Positions 16,714 through 25,644 of a stretch of DNA of 64,000 nt are shown piece by piece (the stretch's first letter is position 1; every line of letters begins with the position of its first letter). Both the position numbers and the translations under genes were made by a program. The stretch is taken from positions 1,178,001 to 1,242,000 of the forward strand of contig OZ242023.1 in the NCBI GenBank assembly GCA_965204915.1, given 5' to 3'. Below the pieces are notes generated by a model, which ran no database searches, was not told the origin of the DNA, and worked only from the letters and a program-made list of their open reading frames with translations. This DNA is from HK1 sp965204915 (lineage in GTDB: Bacteria; Pseudomonadota; Gammaproteobacteria; HK1).

Positions 16714-17172
16714 TCAGGACAGGCGATCCGCGGCCGACTTGACGGCCGTGCGGATCCGCCCGTAGGTGCCGCAGCGGCAGATGTTGCCGGCCATGGCCGC
16801 GTCGATGTCGGCATCGCCGGGGGCGGGGTTGCGCTGCAACAAGGCCACCGCGCTCATGACCTGTCCGCTCTGGCAGTAGCCGCATTGCGGTACGTCGTTC
16901 TCGATCCAGGCTGCCTGCACGGCGGCTCCGATCCGGCCTTCCCCGATCTGCTCGATCGTGGCCACCGACCGGCCTTCCACCGCCGACACCGGGGTCACGC
17001 AGCTTCGCACGGCCTGGCCGTCCAGGTGCACCGTGCACGCGCCGCACTGCGCCATGCCGCAGCCGTACTTGGTTCCAACCAATTCCAGCGAATCGCGCAA
17101 CGCCCACAACAGCGGCGTGGAATCGTCGACATCCACGGTCACGGCCTTGCCGTTGACGTTGAAACTGGCCAT
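16714..17172 (-). CDS. 2Fe-2S subunit of the IorAB-type molybdenum hydroxylase
   Basis: This 152-residue iron-sulfur subunit carries both cluster motifs: the plant-type ferredoxin cluster GCGMAQCGACTVHLDG and the C-terminal cluster QCGYCQSGQVM with CRCGTYGRI. It passes electrons from the molybdenum subunit. The ATG at 17172 is preceded by GAAGGAGGCAATCCG; a longer frame to 17238 has no such site. It is the first gene of the two-gene operon and is divergent from the aldehyde dehydrogenase, whose product may be metabolically linked. Confidence 0.93.
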   Translation of the reverse strand: MASFNVNGKAVTVDVDDSTPLLWALRDSLELVGTKYGCGMAQCGACTVHLDGQAVRSCVTPVSAVEGRSVATIEQIGEGRIGAAVQAAWIENDVPQCGYCQSGQVMSAVALLQRNPAPGDADIDAAMAGNICRCGTYGRIRTAVKSAADRLS

Positions 17173-17383
17173 CGGATTGCCTCCTTCGATGCAGGGCAGC
17201 AGCTCGGATCCAAACTTCCCGGAGGGCCAGGGTAACACCTTTCATCGCGGAAACAGGGGAATGACGGTCTTCGGATGTACGCTACGATAGGAGTGCTCCG
17301 CATCGTATCCGAGGTTTCATCCCGGACCGTGCTTCCCAGGTACGGCCCCGACCCCACCACCCACCGACAGGAGACAACCCCCG
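17173..17383. promoter_or_regulatory. Divergent promoter region between the IorAB operon and aldehyde dehydrogenase
   Basis: These 211 bp separate two divergent transcription units and must hold both promoters. AT-richer patches occur around 17270-17300. No operator repeat was recognised. Confidence 0.4.
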
Positions 17384-18889
17384 ATGGCAAGCACGATGCC
17401 CGTTCCCGGCCCCCTCGAGAAGCTCGACATGTACATCGACGGCGAGTTCGTCGAGCCTGCCTCCGGGGAGTACTTCCAGAGCTTCGACCCCTACACCGCC
17501 CGCCCCTGGGCGCTGGTCGCCCGCGGCGGCGCCGAGGACGCGGACCGCGCGGTCGAGGCCGCGCACCGGGCCTTCGGCTCCCCCGAATGGCGGGGGATGC
17601 ACCCCTCGCAACGCGGCGCCCTGATGCGCCGGCTCGCGGAGCTCGTGGCGGAGAACGCGCAGCAGCTCGCGGAGCTGGAGGTACGCGACAACGGCAAGCT
17701 GCTGGGCGAGATGGGGGCGCAGCTCCGCTACGTCCCGAGCATCTACCACTACTACGCCGGGCTCGCGGACAAGATCGAGGGCTCGGTCGTGCACGCCGAC
17801 AAGCCGGCCTTCACCTTCACCCGGCACGAGCCGCTGGGGGTCTGCGTCGGGATCATCCCGTGGAACTCCCCCCTGATGCTCATGGCGTGGAAGCTCGGGC
17901 CCGCGCTGGCGGCCGGGAATACGATGGTGCTCAAGCCCTCGGAGTACACCTCGGCCTCGGCCCTGGAGTTCGTGAAGCTGGTCGAGCAGGCGGGGTTCCC
18001 GCGGGGCGTGGTGAACGTGGTGACCGGGTTCGGCCCGGAGGCGGGGCAGCCGCTGGTCGAGCACCCCCTGGTGCGCAAGGTGGCGTTCACCGGCTCGGAC
18101 CGCACCGGGGCCCACCTGTACGCGACCGCGGCGCGGGACGTCAAGCGGGTGAGCCTGGAGCTCGGCGGGAAGTCCCCCAACATCGTGTTCGCGGACGCGA
18201 ACCTCGACAACGCGGTCAAGGGCGCGGTGGCGGGGATCTTCGCCGCCACCGGGCAGACCTGCATCGCGGGGTCGCGCCTGCTCGTCCAGCGCTCGATCCA
18301 CGACGAGTTCGTCGAGCGGCTGGTGGCGTTCGCCGGGACCGCGAAGATGGGCAACCCGATGCTGCTGGAGACCCAGGTGGGGCCGGTCACCAACCTGCCC
18401 CAGTTCGAGAAGGTGCTCGGCTACATCGACGTGGCGAAGGGGGAAGGCGCGGAGACGGTGCTGGGCGGCGGCCGGGCCGAACGCCCGGAATGCGGCGAGG
18501 GGTGGTTCGTGGAGCCCACCATCTTCACCGGGGTGCGCAACGACATGCGGATCGCGCAGGAGGAGGTGTTCGGCCCGGTGCTCTCCATCATCCCCTTCGA
18601 GGACGACGACGAGGCGGTGGCCATCGGCAACGACGTGGTCTTCGGCCTCGCGGCCGGGGTGTGGACGGAGAACATGCGCCGGGCCATCACGATGTCGGAG
18701 CGGCTCCAGGCCGGCACGGTGTGGGTCAACATGTACCGGGCGGTCAGCTACACCATGCCCTTCGGCGGCTACAAGCGCAGCGGCCTCGGGCGCGAGCTGG
18801 GACAGCAGGCGGTCCTGGAGTACATGCAGACCAAGAGCGTGTGGATCTCCACCGCGGAGGAGATGGCCAACCCCTTCGTGATCGGCTGA
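17384..18889 (+). CDS. NAD(P)+-dependent aldehyde dehydrogenase
   Basis: This 501-residue member of the aldehyde dehydrogenase superfamily oxidises an aldehyde to the acid with NAD(P)+. Conserved elements are the cofactor region IIPWNSPLMLMAWKLGPALA, the Glu base in LELGGKSPNIVF, the nucleophile Cys293 in GQTCIAGSR and the C-terminal PFGGYKRSGLGRE. Length is normal. The start follows ACAGGAGACAACCCCCG. It is divergent from the IorAB-type hydroxylase and, before the intervening restriction remnant, would have been followed by hydantoinase B. Confidence 0.92.
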   Translation: MASTMPVPGPLEKLDMYIDGEFVEPASGEYFQSFDPYTARPWALVARGGAEDADRAVEAAHRAFGSPEWRGMHPSQRGALMRRLAELVAENAQQLAELEVRDNGKLLGEMGAQLRYVPSIYHYYAGLADKIEGSVVHADKPAFTFTRHEPLGVCVGIIPWNSPLMLMAWKLGPALAAGNTMVLKPSEYTSASALEFVKLVEQAGFPRGVVNVVTGFGPEAGQPLVEHPLVRKVAFTGSDRTGAHLYATAARDVKRVSLELGGKSPNIVFADANLDNAVKGAVAGIFAATGQTCIAGSRLLVQRSIHDEFVERLVAFAGTAKMGNPMLLETQVGPVTNLPQFEKVLGYIDVAKGEGAETVLGGGRAERPECGEGWFVEPTIFTGVRNDMRIAQEEVFGPVLSIIPFEDDDEAVAIGNDVVFGLAAGVWTENMRRAITMSERLQAGTVWVNMYRAVSYTMPFGGYKRSGLGRELGQQAVLEYMQTKSVWISTAEEMANPFVIG

Positions 18890-18955
18890 ACCGGATCCCG
18901 CAACGGCAGACCGCATCACCCAAGCGGCAGGGGTGCTGCCGCGAGGAGTGACTGG

Positions 18956-19234
18956 ATGGAATTCGAATGGGATCCGGACAAGGAACAATCCAACGTCAAG
19001 AAACACCAAGTGGACTTCGCCGAAGCGAAGACGGTGTTCAACGATCCCCTGGAGGTCACCATTCCGGACCCGACTCATTCGCTCGGTGAAAACCGGTTCC
19101 TGAGTTTGGACAGATCGGAGACGGACAGACTGGTTGTGGTGTCCTACACCGAACGACACGGCGACAGGATCCGCATCATCAACGCCCGATTGGCATCACG
19201 AAAGGAACGAAGACAGTATGAACGGAGAGATTGA
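18956..19234 (+). CDS. brnT: BrnT-family toxin
   Basis: The product has 92 residues with the BrnT pattern: MEFEWDPDKEQSNVKKHQVDFAEA, then a FNDPLEV turn, RFLSLDRSETDRLVVVSYTE and the C-terminal RIRIINARLASRKERRQYE. BrnT is an RNase toxin of type II systems. The start follows GCGAGGAGTGACTGG. The last codons overlap the next gene by 17 bp, where an antitoxin is expected. Confidence 0.85.
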   Translation: MEFEWDPDKEQSNVKKHQVDFAEAKTVFNDPLEVTIPDPTHSLGENRFLSLDRSETDRLVVVSYTERHGDRIRIINARLASRKERRQYERRD

Positions 19235-19958
19235 AGACGACGCCATGCTCCCGGAGTACGACTTCTCAGGGGGGGTGAGAGGAAAGCACTATCGGGCGTA
19301 CCGCCGTGGGACGACCGTGGTTCGTTCGAAAGGAGGACACGGGCACGGCGGCAGTACGGTGGATGTGGAACAGGCACTGAAGATCATCGCGGAGCATCGC
19401 AACGACGCAGGGGACGGACAATGGCTGGAAACGCTCACGCGCGACATCGCACCGCACCTGACCGAATGGCAGATCGAACAAGCATGGAGATGGGCGGAAT
19501 GGCCTGAACGCGTCGCGACACTCGGCAAGGATTCCCGGGCGGACGACGACGGCATCGACGTGGTGGCGAAGCGCAAGGACGGCGGGCTGGTGGCCATCCA
19601 GTGCAAAGCCCGCGGTCGAACGGAGCAAGGACGCGAAGGAACCGTCACGGGCGACGACTTCGACGAATTCATCGCGGCCACCGGGAACCCGGCATGGGCC
19701 GAACGATGGGTGGCGACGACGGCACAGCCGAGCAGCCACGTGCTCCAGAAGCTGGGCCCGCTCGCAGATCCGGAAAAGCCAATCCGGTGGGTGGTGATCT
19801 CCGAAGCCGTCGGCCGCGAGCTGATCCGTCGCAAGACGGAAGGAGAAGGACAGCCAGGGGATCAGGGTATGGCTCCGCGAGCAGGCGAACCGTCGCGGAC
19901 GACCGGTCATCTTCTCGACGTACCAGTCGGACCACCAGACGGCGCAGGCACTGCGTGA
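19218..19958 (+). CDS. Antitoxin-like N-terminus fused to an Mrr-type restriction endonuclease domain (truncated type ISP enzyme)
   Basis: The 246-residue frame starts inside the end of brnT. Residues 1-35 (LPEYDFSGGVRGKHYRAYRRGT) resemble short antitoxin partners found beside BrnT-like toxins. From about residue 50 it changes to the N-terminal domain of type ISP/helicase restriction enzymes: EHRNDAGDGQWLETLTRDIA, DDDGIDVVAKRKDGGLVAIQCKARG (Asp...QxK nuclease core) and FIAATGNPAWAERWVATT. The frame ends in nonsense after residue 205. The best reading is a recombination joining an antitoxin gene to a decayed restriction gene. Whether the fused N-terminus still neutralises BrnT is unknown. Confidence 0.6.
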   Translation: MNGEIEDDAMLPEYDFSGGVRGKHYRAYRRGTTVVRSKGGHGHGGSTVDVEQALKIIAEHRNDAGDGQWLETLTRDIAPHLTEWQIEQAWRWAEWPERVATLGKDSRADDDGIDVVAKRKDGGLVAIQCKARGRTEQGREGTVTGDDFDEFIAATGNPAWAERWVATTAQPSSHVLQKLGPLADPEKPIRWVVISEAVGRELIRRKTEGEGQPGDQGMAPRAGEPSRTTGHLLDVPVGPPDGAGTA

Positions 19959-20260
19959 GAGCGGGACGCGCGCAACACTCCTCATCTGCGACGAAGCCCA
20001 CCGCACGGCGGGGATCCGAAAGGCGAAAGGAAAGAAGCTGACCGAGAGGATCCGCTCGTTCACGACATGTCACCGCAGTGCGGAATTCCCGGCACGGACA
20101 CGGTTGTACATGACGGCCACCCCGCGGGTCTTCGCGATGGGCGAAGGGCGGAAGAACGCCAAATGGGACGTCCACACGATGGACGACGAGACCACGTTCG
20201 GGGCCGAATGCCACCGGCTTTCCGGGTCCACGATGGGCGGATCGAACGCGAGCTCGGCAA
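19868..20260 (+). pseudogene. Type ISP-like restriction helicase, middle fragment
   Basis: In a different frame from the preceding endonuclease part, the sequence reads RGRPVIFSTYQSDHQTAQAL, LLICDEAHRTAG (DEAH motif II) and RLYMTATPRVF (motif III), followed by DDETTFGAECHRLS. This is the first RecA domain of a superfamily 2 helicase. The Walker A segment that should come before it is deleted, and the frame is shifted relative to both neighbours. Confidence 0.75.
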
Positions 20261-21013
20261 GCTCATGCACATCGTGGTCCCGGTCCAGGGCGAAACGGCG
20301 GAACACCTGGTCGTCACTCGCGACGCGGAAGGCGTGCACGCAGACCTCTGGCTGGGCCCCATGGACGAACTGGAGGACGTCGTGGCCGACTCCACCGGAG
20401 AGATGTCGGTCCGGGAACGGCTGGAGGAACAGGGCAGTCTCAGGGACGCGAAAGAGGCGGAAACAGTGGACGCGATCCCTTGCGGGACATGGATCGTGGA
20501 CGATCGGGAGGCAACCCGGCCGCTCATCGCCGCAGTGCCCACGTACAGGGAGTGGAGAGCGGGGGAGAACGGCTACGCGACGGAGCCGGCGGTAGAACAC
20601 GCGAAAGAAGTCCTGAACAAGGAGCTCCGCAAGCCCAGGCAGGATCGGAGGAAGCTCCGGCGAGCGAAGAAGCGGACGAAGGAGAAAAGGAAGAGCAAAC
20701 CCGACCGGGCCACGCAACGCTCCCTCGAGTTCCTGCAATCGCTCCAGGGCGAGGACTTGCGGGCGGAGGCAATCAGGGTGAACGTGCTTGAACGCTCGGG
20801 TCTGCTGAGCGGGCCGGAGCGCGACTTCAACGTACTGCGCGAGAGCGTGGAAGCCGCTGCAGCGCGGCTGAGAGAGGATGAGCTCGAAGACGATCTCAAG
20901 ACACAGCTCGGCATGCAACGCATCGCCAGCGACGGAAAGAAAAGGGCCGATGCCTGCACGGTGACGGCACTGCTGCTGATGACCGCGTCCATCGTGCACG
21001 CCCGGATCGAGCG
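20232..21013 (+). pseudogene. Type ISP-like restriction enzyme, downstream fragment
   Basis: This is an open frame of about 260 codons without its own start, beginning after the helicase fragment and ending at the hydantoinase junction. It includes a lysine-rich stretch, PDRATQRSLEFLQSLQGEDLRA, and ends ACTVTALLLMTASIVHARIERAG, a segment that resembles the region before the methyltransferase domain of type ISP enzymes. The methyltransferase itself is absent. An in-frame reading from 20067 exists but is not a plausible start. Assignment is by resemblance and order only. Confidence 0.5.
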
Positions 21014-22381
21014 CGCCGGCAGCTCAAGCGCGGCGAGATGGACGAGGAGATCCTCTCCATCATCCTGTCCAACATCCGCATCGCGGACCAGCGCATCGGC
21101 GACATCGAGGCGCAGGCCGCCGCCCTTGCCGCCGGCGAGCGCCGCCTGACCGCCCTGCTCGACCGCTACGGCCGCGACACCGTCGAAGCCGGCATCGAAG
21201 AGCTCGAGGCGCGCGCGGAGCGGCAGATGCGCGCGCGTATCGCCACCATCCCCGACGGCCGCTACCACGGGCGGGCCTGGGTGGACTCCGACGGCGTGGT
21301 CGACGAGCCCCTGACCGTCGACATGCGCATCGAGAAGCGGGGCACGGACCTCTTCTTCGACATGTCGGGGTCCAGCCCCCCCTGCGCCGGGCCCATGAAC
21401 AGCGTCATCGCCACCACCCGCTCCTCGATCTACCTCGCGATGAAGCACGTCTTCCCGGAAGTGCCGATCAACGCGGGCACGTTCGCGCCGCTGCACGTGG
21501 CGGACCCGGAAGGCACCTTCCTCTACGCGCGCTATCCGCGTCCGGTCTCCGGCTGCGCGGCGGAGGTGAGCCAGCGCATTGCCGAGGCGGTGTTCAACGC
21601 CCTCACCCCGGCCATTCCGGACCGGCTCTTCGGCGCCCCCGCCGGCACCAGCGGCAACTTCGCCCTCGGCGGCCACGACCCGGAGCGGAGCCGGGCCTAC
21701 GTGATGTACGTGATCTCCGGCGGCGGCTACGGCGGCTCGCCGGCCGGCGACGGGATCTCGAACGGGTGCTCCACCATCGGCATCTCGAAGTCCACCCCGG
21801 TCGAGGTCTTCGAGCAGCACTACCCGGTGCTGTTCGAGGAGTACGCGCTGCACGAGGGGTCCGGCGGCGCGGGCGAGCACCGCGGCGGCTTCGGGCTGCG
21901 CTACCGGGTGAAGCTGCGGCGCGGGACGGCCAGCGCCTCCTTCGTGATGGACCACGGCCGCACCGGCCCCTTGGGCGCCCTGGGAGGCGAGGACGGCGGC
22001 GTCAACGTCGTGACCGTCACCCGCGGCGGGATCCCGTACCGCCCGCCCCACCTCTCGAAGGACCAGGGGCTCGTGCTGCGCCCGGGCGACACCGTGGAGG
22101 TGCGCACCCCCGGCGGAGGCGGATATGGCCCGGCCGCCGCCCGTTCGCCGGAGCGGGTCGCGCGGGACGTGCGGCGCGGGTACTACACGGGGGAGCAGGC
22201 CCGCGAGCGGTTCCTGGTCTGCCTCTCGCCGGAGACGGGCGAGGTCGATGCCGCCGCCACCGCCGCGCTTCGGGACGCTGGTTCCGCTGCCCGCGCCGGT
22301 CCCGGTGGGGCTGGTCCCGCCGCTACCGCCGCGCTACGGGAGAGCCGCGGGGAATGTAGACTTTCACCCGTGAAATCCTGA
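21014..22381 (+). pseudogene. hyuB: Hydantoinase B / N-methylhydantoinase subunit, 5'-truncated
   Basis: The frame matches hydantoinase B from ARRQLKRGEMDEEILSIILSNIRIADQRIGDIEAQ to the end, with FFDMSGSSP, GCSTIGISKSTPVEVFE and TPGGGGYGPA. The family is usually 520-600 residues; here roughly the first 150-170 are missing and the sequence is joined at about 21014 to the restriction-enzyme fragment. An internal ATG at 21038 would give 447 residues but lacks the N-terminal domain. The last codons run into a dispersed repeat, so both ends are disturbed. It is likely non-functional. Confidence 0.75.
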
Positions 22382-22714
22382 GCAAAGTGACGAAGAATCG
22401 TTCGTCGACCGGCGGTTGGGTAGGCGCCGCCGGCCCTCTGGGAGCGGCGTGTCTCTTCGGACACGGGCGTCTCGCCCGCAAGTGGGCCGGAGGTCCGCCA
22501 GACAACAAAGCGGGCGGGGAGGTCCGCGTCCGGAAGATGCGTCGTCGGCAGGACGCGACGGCCTCGGGCGGCGCACCATCACGGCAGCCGCAAGTCTTGT
22601 AGTAGACAAGGGTCGGGATGCCCGAAAAGCCCGCGCCTCCGGCGCGTTGCGGGCGGGACGCCCGCGTTCCCAGGTTCATGACAGGCGCTTGGTTCCGGCT
22701 ATGCCGGGTTGGGG
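22366..22714 (+). repeat. Dispersed intergenic repeat family R, copy a
   Basis: This is one of four same-strand copies (a-d) in the window. The family begins CCGTGAAATC(T)TC with a GACGAAGAAT hairpin arm, has GGGAGCG...GGGCGTC...CCGC in the middle and ends GGGCGGGACGCCCGCG, then GGTTCATGACAGGCGCTTGG and GCCGGGTTGGGG. The inner GCGGGCGTCCCGCCCGC and its partner can fold into long hairpins. This copy forms the final codons and stop of the hydantoinase B frame. Confidence 0.75.
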
Positions 22715-22988
22715 ACGAATTCATCGTCGGCGACCGGCACGGCGGGCGATGGGGGCGGATTCGCCGCCAATGACCGGGCCGGCGGGCAACAGGGACGGAT
22801 TCGCCGCCGGCGACCCGTCCGGCGCCGCCGGCTTCCGGATCACTCCGGTCCGGACGTGACGGAAGGCGGTCTCCGGCCCGGCCGGACGCTCGCCCGCAGT
22901 GGCGGAAGCATGGGCCGGGAACGGAACGGAGCGGCCCGCGCCGAAACCTCCCCGGCGCGGCGGAGGGGAACGAGGCATCATTCCGGCC

Positions 22989-23924
22989 ATGGCCACGCAT
23001 CGCGCCCTCATCATCGAAGACAGCCGCGAGATCGCCGATCTCCTCAGGCTGCACCTGCGCGACGTCGGGTGCGAGGCGGACGTCGCCGCCGACGGGAAGC
23101 GCGGCCTGGCGCTCGCGGCCCGCGGGCGCTACGACCTCGTGGTGCTCGACCTGATGCTCCCGGAGATGGACGGCCTCGCGGTCTGCCGCGAGATCCGCAC
23201 CCTGCCCGGCTACGTGCCGATCCTGATGCTCACCGCGAAGTCGACCGAGCTCGACCGCGTGCTCGGGCTGGAGATGGGCGCGGACGACTACCTCACCAAG
23301 CCCTTCAGCGTGCGCGAGCTCCAGGCGCGGGTGAAGGCGCTGTTCCGGCGCGTGGAGGCCCTCTCCTCCCAGGCGTCCGGCGCCGGGGATGCAGGCGCCG
23401 GCGAGACGATCGAACGGGGCGCGCTCAGGATCGAGACCGGCAAGCGCCGCGTGAGCATCGGCGGACGCGAGGTCGCCCTCACCGCCAGGGAGTTCGATCT
23501 GCTGACGCACTTCGCGCGCCGGCCGGGGCAGGTGTTCAACCGCGCGCAGCTTCTCGACCAGGTCTGGGGCTACAACCACGAGGGGTACGAGCATACGGTG
23601 AACTCGCACATCAACCGCCTGCGGGCCAAGATCGAGCCCGATCCCTCCAAGCCGGAGTACGTCCTCACGGTGTGGGGGGTGGGCTACCGGTTCTCCGACC
23701 GCCTCGAGGACGGCGGGCCTGAAGGCGGTTTCGGCGGCGGCCCCGATAGCGGTCCCGGACACGGCTCCGATGGCGGTCCCGGCCGCGGCCCCGATGGCGG
23801 TCCCGGCCGCGGCCCCGATGGCGGTCCCGGACACGGCCCCGATGGCGGTCCCGGACACGGCCCCGATGGCGGTCCCGGACACGGCTCCAGTGACGATCCC
23901 GGCCGCGCCCCAGACGGTTCCTGA
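22989..23924 (+). CDS. OmpR/PhoB-family response regulator with a repetitive C-terminal tail
   Basis: This is the DNA-binding response regulator of the two-component pair. The receiver domain (residues 1-120) shows ALIIEDSREI, the phosphoacceptor Asp in LVVLDLMLPEMDG and KPFSVREL. A winged-helix output domain follows (LTAREFDLLTHFARRPGQVF, HTVNSHINRLRAKIEPDP, GVGYRFSD). The normal protein ends near residue 240; here about 70 more residues made of GGPGHGPD-type repeats follow. The ATG at 22989 was chosen because the receiver starts at once. The kinase gene begins 21 bp after the stop. Confidence 0.93.
   Translation: MATHRALIIEDSREIADLLRLHLRDVGCEADVAADGKRGLALAARGRYDLVVLDLMLPEMDGLAVCREIRTLPGYVPILMLTAKSTELDRVLGLEMGADDYLTKPFSVRELQARVKALFRRVEALSSQASGAGDAGAGETIERGALRIETGKRRVSIGGREVALTAREFDLLTHFARRPGQVFNRAQLLDQVWGYNHEGYEHTVNSHINRLRAKIEPDPSKPEYVLTVWGVGYRFSDRLEDGGPEGGFGGGPDSGPGHGSDGGPGRGPDGGPGRGPDGGPGHGPDGGPGHGPDGGPGHGSSDDPGRAPDGS
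23728..23921 (+). repeat. 24-bp coding tandem repeat at the end of the response regulator gene
   Basis: About eight units of 24 bp of the type GGCGGTCCCGGACACGGC + CCCGAT encode GGPGHGPD or GGPGRGPD. Units differ at the third and fourth residues (His or Arg) and by Ser for Pro. The period keeps the frame. The last two units are degenerate. Confidence 0.9.
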
Positions 23925-23945
23925 GCGGCGGGCGGGCTCCCCGCG

Positions 23946-25448
23946 ATGTTCCGCACCCTCTACGCGAAGCTCTCGGTCGCCCTCGTCGCGATTGTTCTCG
24001 CCATCGGAGTCCTCTATGCGGTCTTCGCCCTCGTCACCACCCGGCACTACCTGGAGGCGGCCGAGCAGCGCCTGAACCGCGATCTGGCCCGCGATCTGGT
24101 CGCCGACCGCAACCTGGTCGAGGAGGGGCGCATCAACGAGCCGGCGCTGAAGGAGCTGTTCCACGACTACATGGTCGTCAACCCGAGCATCGAGATCTAC
24201 CTGCTGGATCTCGAAGGCCGGATCCTGTCGTTCTCCGCCGACCCCGGCGCCGTCAAGCGCAAGCACGTGTCGCTGGGGCCGGTGGGCGCGTTCCTCGCCG
24301 GCGAGGACGACTACCCCCTGCTCGGGGACGATCCGCGCAGCCACGACGGGCAGAAGGCGTTCTCCGTCACCGAGGTGCCGAACGAGCAGAGCCCGGAGGG
24401 CTACCTCTACGTCGTGCTCCTCGGAGAGCGCGTCGATTCGATCGCCGCGCTGCTGGACACCAGCCACATCGCGCGCTACAGCGGGTTCGCCCTGCTGGTG
24501 AGCCTCGGCGTGGGGGCGCTGGCCGGGCTGGTGGTGCTGCGCGCGATGACCCGCCGGCTGCGCCGCCTCACCGGCCACATCGACCAGTTCCGGGGCCAGT
24601 TCCGGGTGGAGGACTTCCGGGCCTCCGAGCCGTTCGAGCCCCCCGCGCCGGGCGACGGTGACGAGATCGCCCAGCTCGGGCGCGCATACGACGAGATGGC
24701 GGCCCGGATCCGCGAGCAGATCACGGCCCTGGAGAGGACGGACGCGCTGCGCCGGGAGATGGTGGCGCACGTCTCGCACGATCTCCGCACCCCGCTCGCG
24801 ACCCTGCACGGCTACATCGAGACGCTGAAGCTCAAGGACGCGACCCTCTCCCCGGCCGAGCGGGAACGCTATCTCGCGGTGGCGCTCGACCAGAGCGAAC
24901 GGCTGCGCCGCCTCGTCGGGGATCTCTTCGAGCTGGCGAAGCTGGACGCACGCGAGCAGGCGCCCGAATGCGAGCCGGTGGCGCTGGCCGAGCTGGTCAG
25001 CGACGTCGCGCAGAAGTTCAGGCTGGAGGCGGAGCGTCGCGGCTCCACCATCGACGTCGACGCCGGCGAGGGGCTGCCGATGGTCGAGGCGGACATCGCG
25101 CTGGTGGAGCGCGTGCTCGAAAACCTGATCGACAACGCCCTCTCCCATTCCCCGGACGGCGGGGCGGTCCGCATCCCCATCCGCCGCGACGGGGATGCGG
25201 TGCGGGTGACGGTCTCCGACAGCGGGCCGGGCATCGCTCCCGAGCACCTCCCCCGCGTGTTCGACCGCTTCTACCAGGCCGGGAACGCGCACCGGGGGAA
25301 TGCGCACGCCGGGCTGGGCCTCGCGATCGCGAAGCGCATCGTGGAGCTGCACGGCGCCCGGCTCGACGTGGAGAGCACCCCGGGCCGCGGCGCCGCCTTC
25401 AGCTTCCGGCTCCGTTCCCGCGCGCCGGCCGGACCGGCCGCCGGCTGA
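23946..25448 (+). CDS. Sensor histidine kinase
   Basis: This 500-residue membrane kinase is paired with the upstream regulator. It has an N-terminal membrane helix (LSVALVAIVLAIGVLYAVFALV), a periplasmic sensor region of about 150 residues (including IEIYLLDLEGRILSFS), a second membrane helix near residue 180, a HAMP linker, the phosphoacceptor His in MVAHVSHDLRTPLATL, and the ATPase domain with NLIDNALSHSP (N box), DSGPGI and GLGLAIAKRIVELHG. The signal sensed is not evident. Confidence 0.94.
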   Translation: MFRTLYAKLSVALVAIVLAIGVLYAVFALVTTRHYLEAAEQRLNRDLARDLVADRNLVEEGRINEPALKELFHDYMVVNPSIEIYLLDLEGRILSFSADPGAVKRKHVSLGPVGAFLAGEDDYPLLGDDPRSHDGQKAFSVTEVPNEQSPEGYLYVVLLGERVDSIAALLDTSHIARYSGFALLVSLGVGALAGLVVLRAMTRRLRRLTGHIDQFRGQFRVEDFRASEPFEPPAPGDGDEIAQLGRAYDEMAARIREQITALERTDALRREMVAHVSHDLRTPLATLHGYIETLKLKDATLSPAERERYLAVALDQSERLRRLVGDLFELAKLDAREQAPECEPVALAELVSDVAQKFRLEAERRGSTIDVDAGEGLPMVEADIALVERVLENLIDNALSHSPDGGAVRIPIRRDGDAVRVTVSDSGPGIAPEHLPRVFDRFYQAGNAHRGNAHAGLGLAIAKRIVELHGARLDVESTPGRGAAFSFRLRSRAPAGPAAG

Positions 25449-25476
25449 CCGGCGGGCTGAGAGACGGTCGCCGGCG

Positions 25477-25583
25477 ACCCATGGCGCCGCGCCCGTCGTC
25501 GTCGACGCACGCTTGGAGGATCGCCAGTACGTCACCCACAACGATGGGGCGACCCATGGCGCCGCGCCCGACGTCGTCGACGC
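25477..25583. repeat. Short direct repeat downstream of the kinase
   Basis: A block of about 33 bp beginning GACCCATGGCGCCGCGCCCG and ending CGTCGTCGACGC occurs at 25477-25509 and again at 25551-25583 with one difference, about 40 bp apart. It lies between the convergent kinase and ATPase genes. Confidence 0.75.
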
Positions 25584-25644
25584 CCGTACCGCAGTCAGGT
25601 GCGGCGATTGACGGCATGAAGGACGCGCCGGACAGGATTCGCGA

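Noticed and set aside
19218..21013. An active type ISP restriction-modification enzyme
   Set aside because: Walker A, the second helicase domain and the methyltransferase are missing and the pieces are in different frames.
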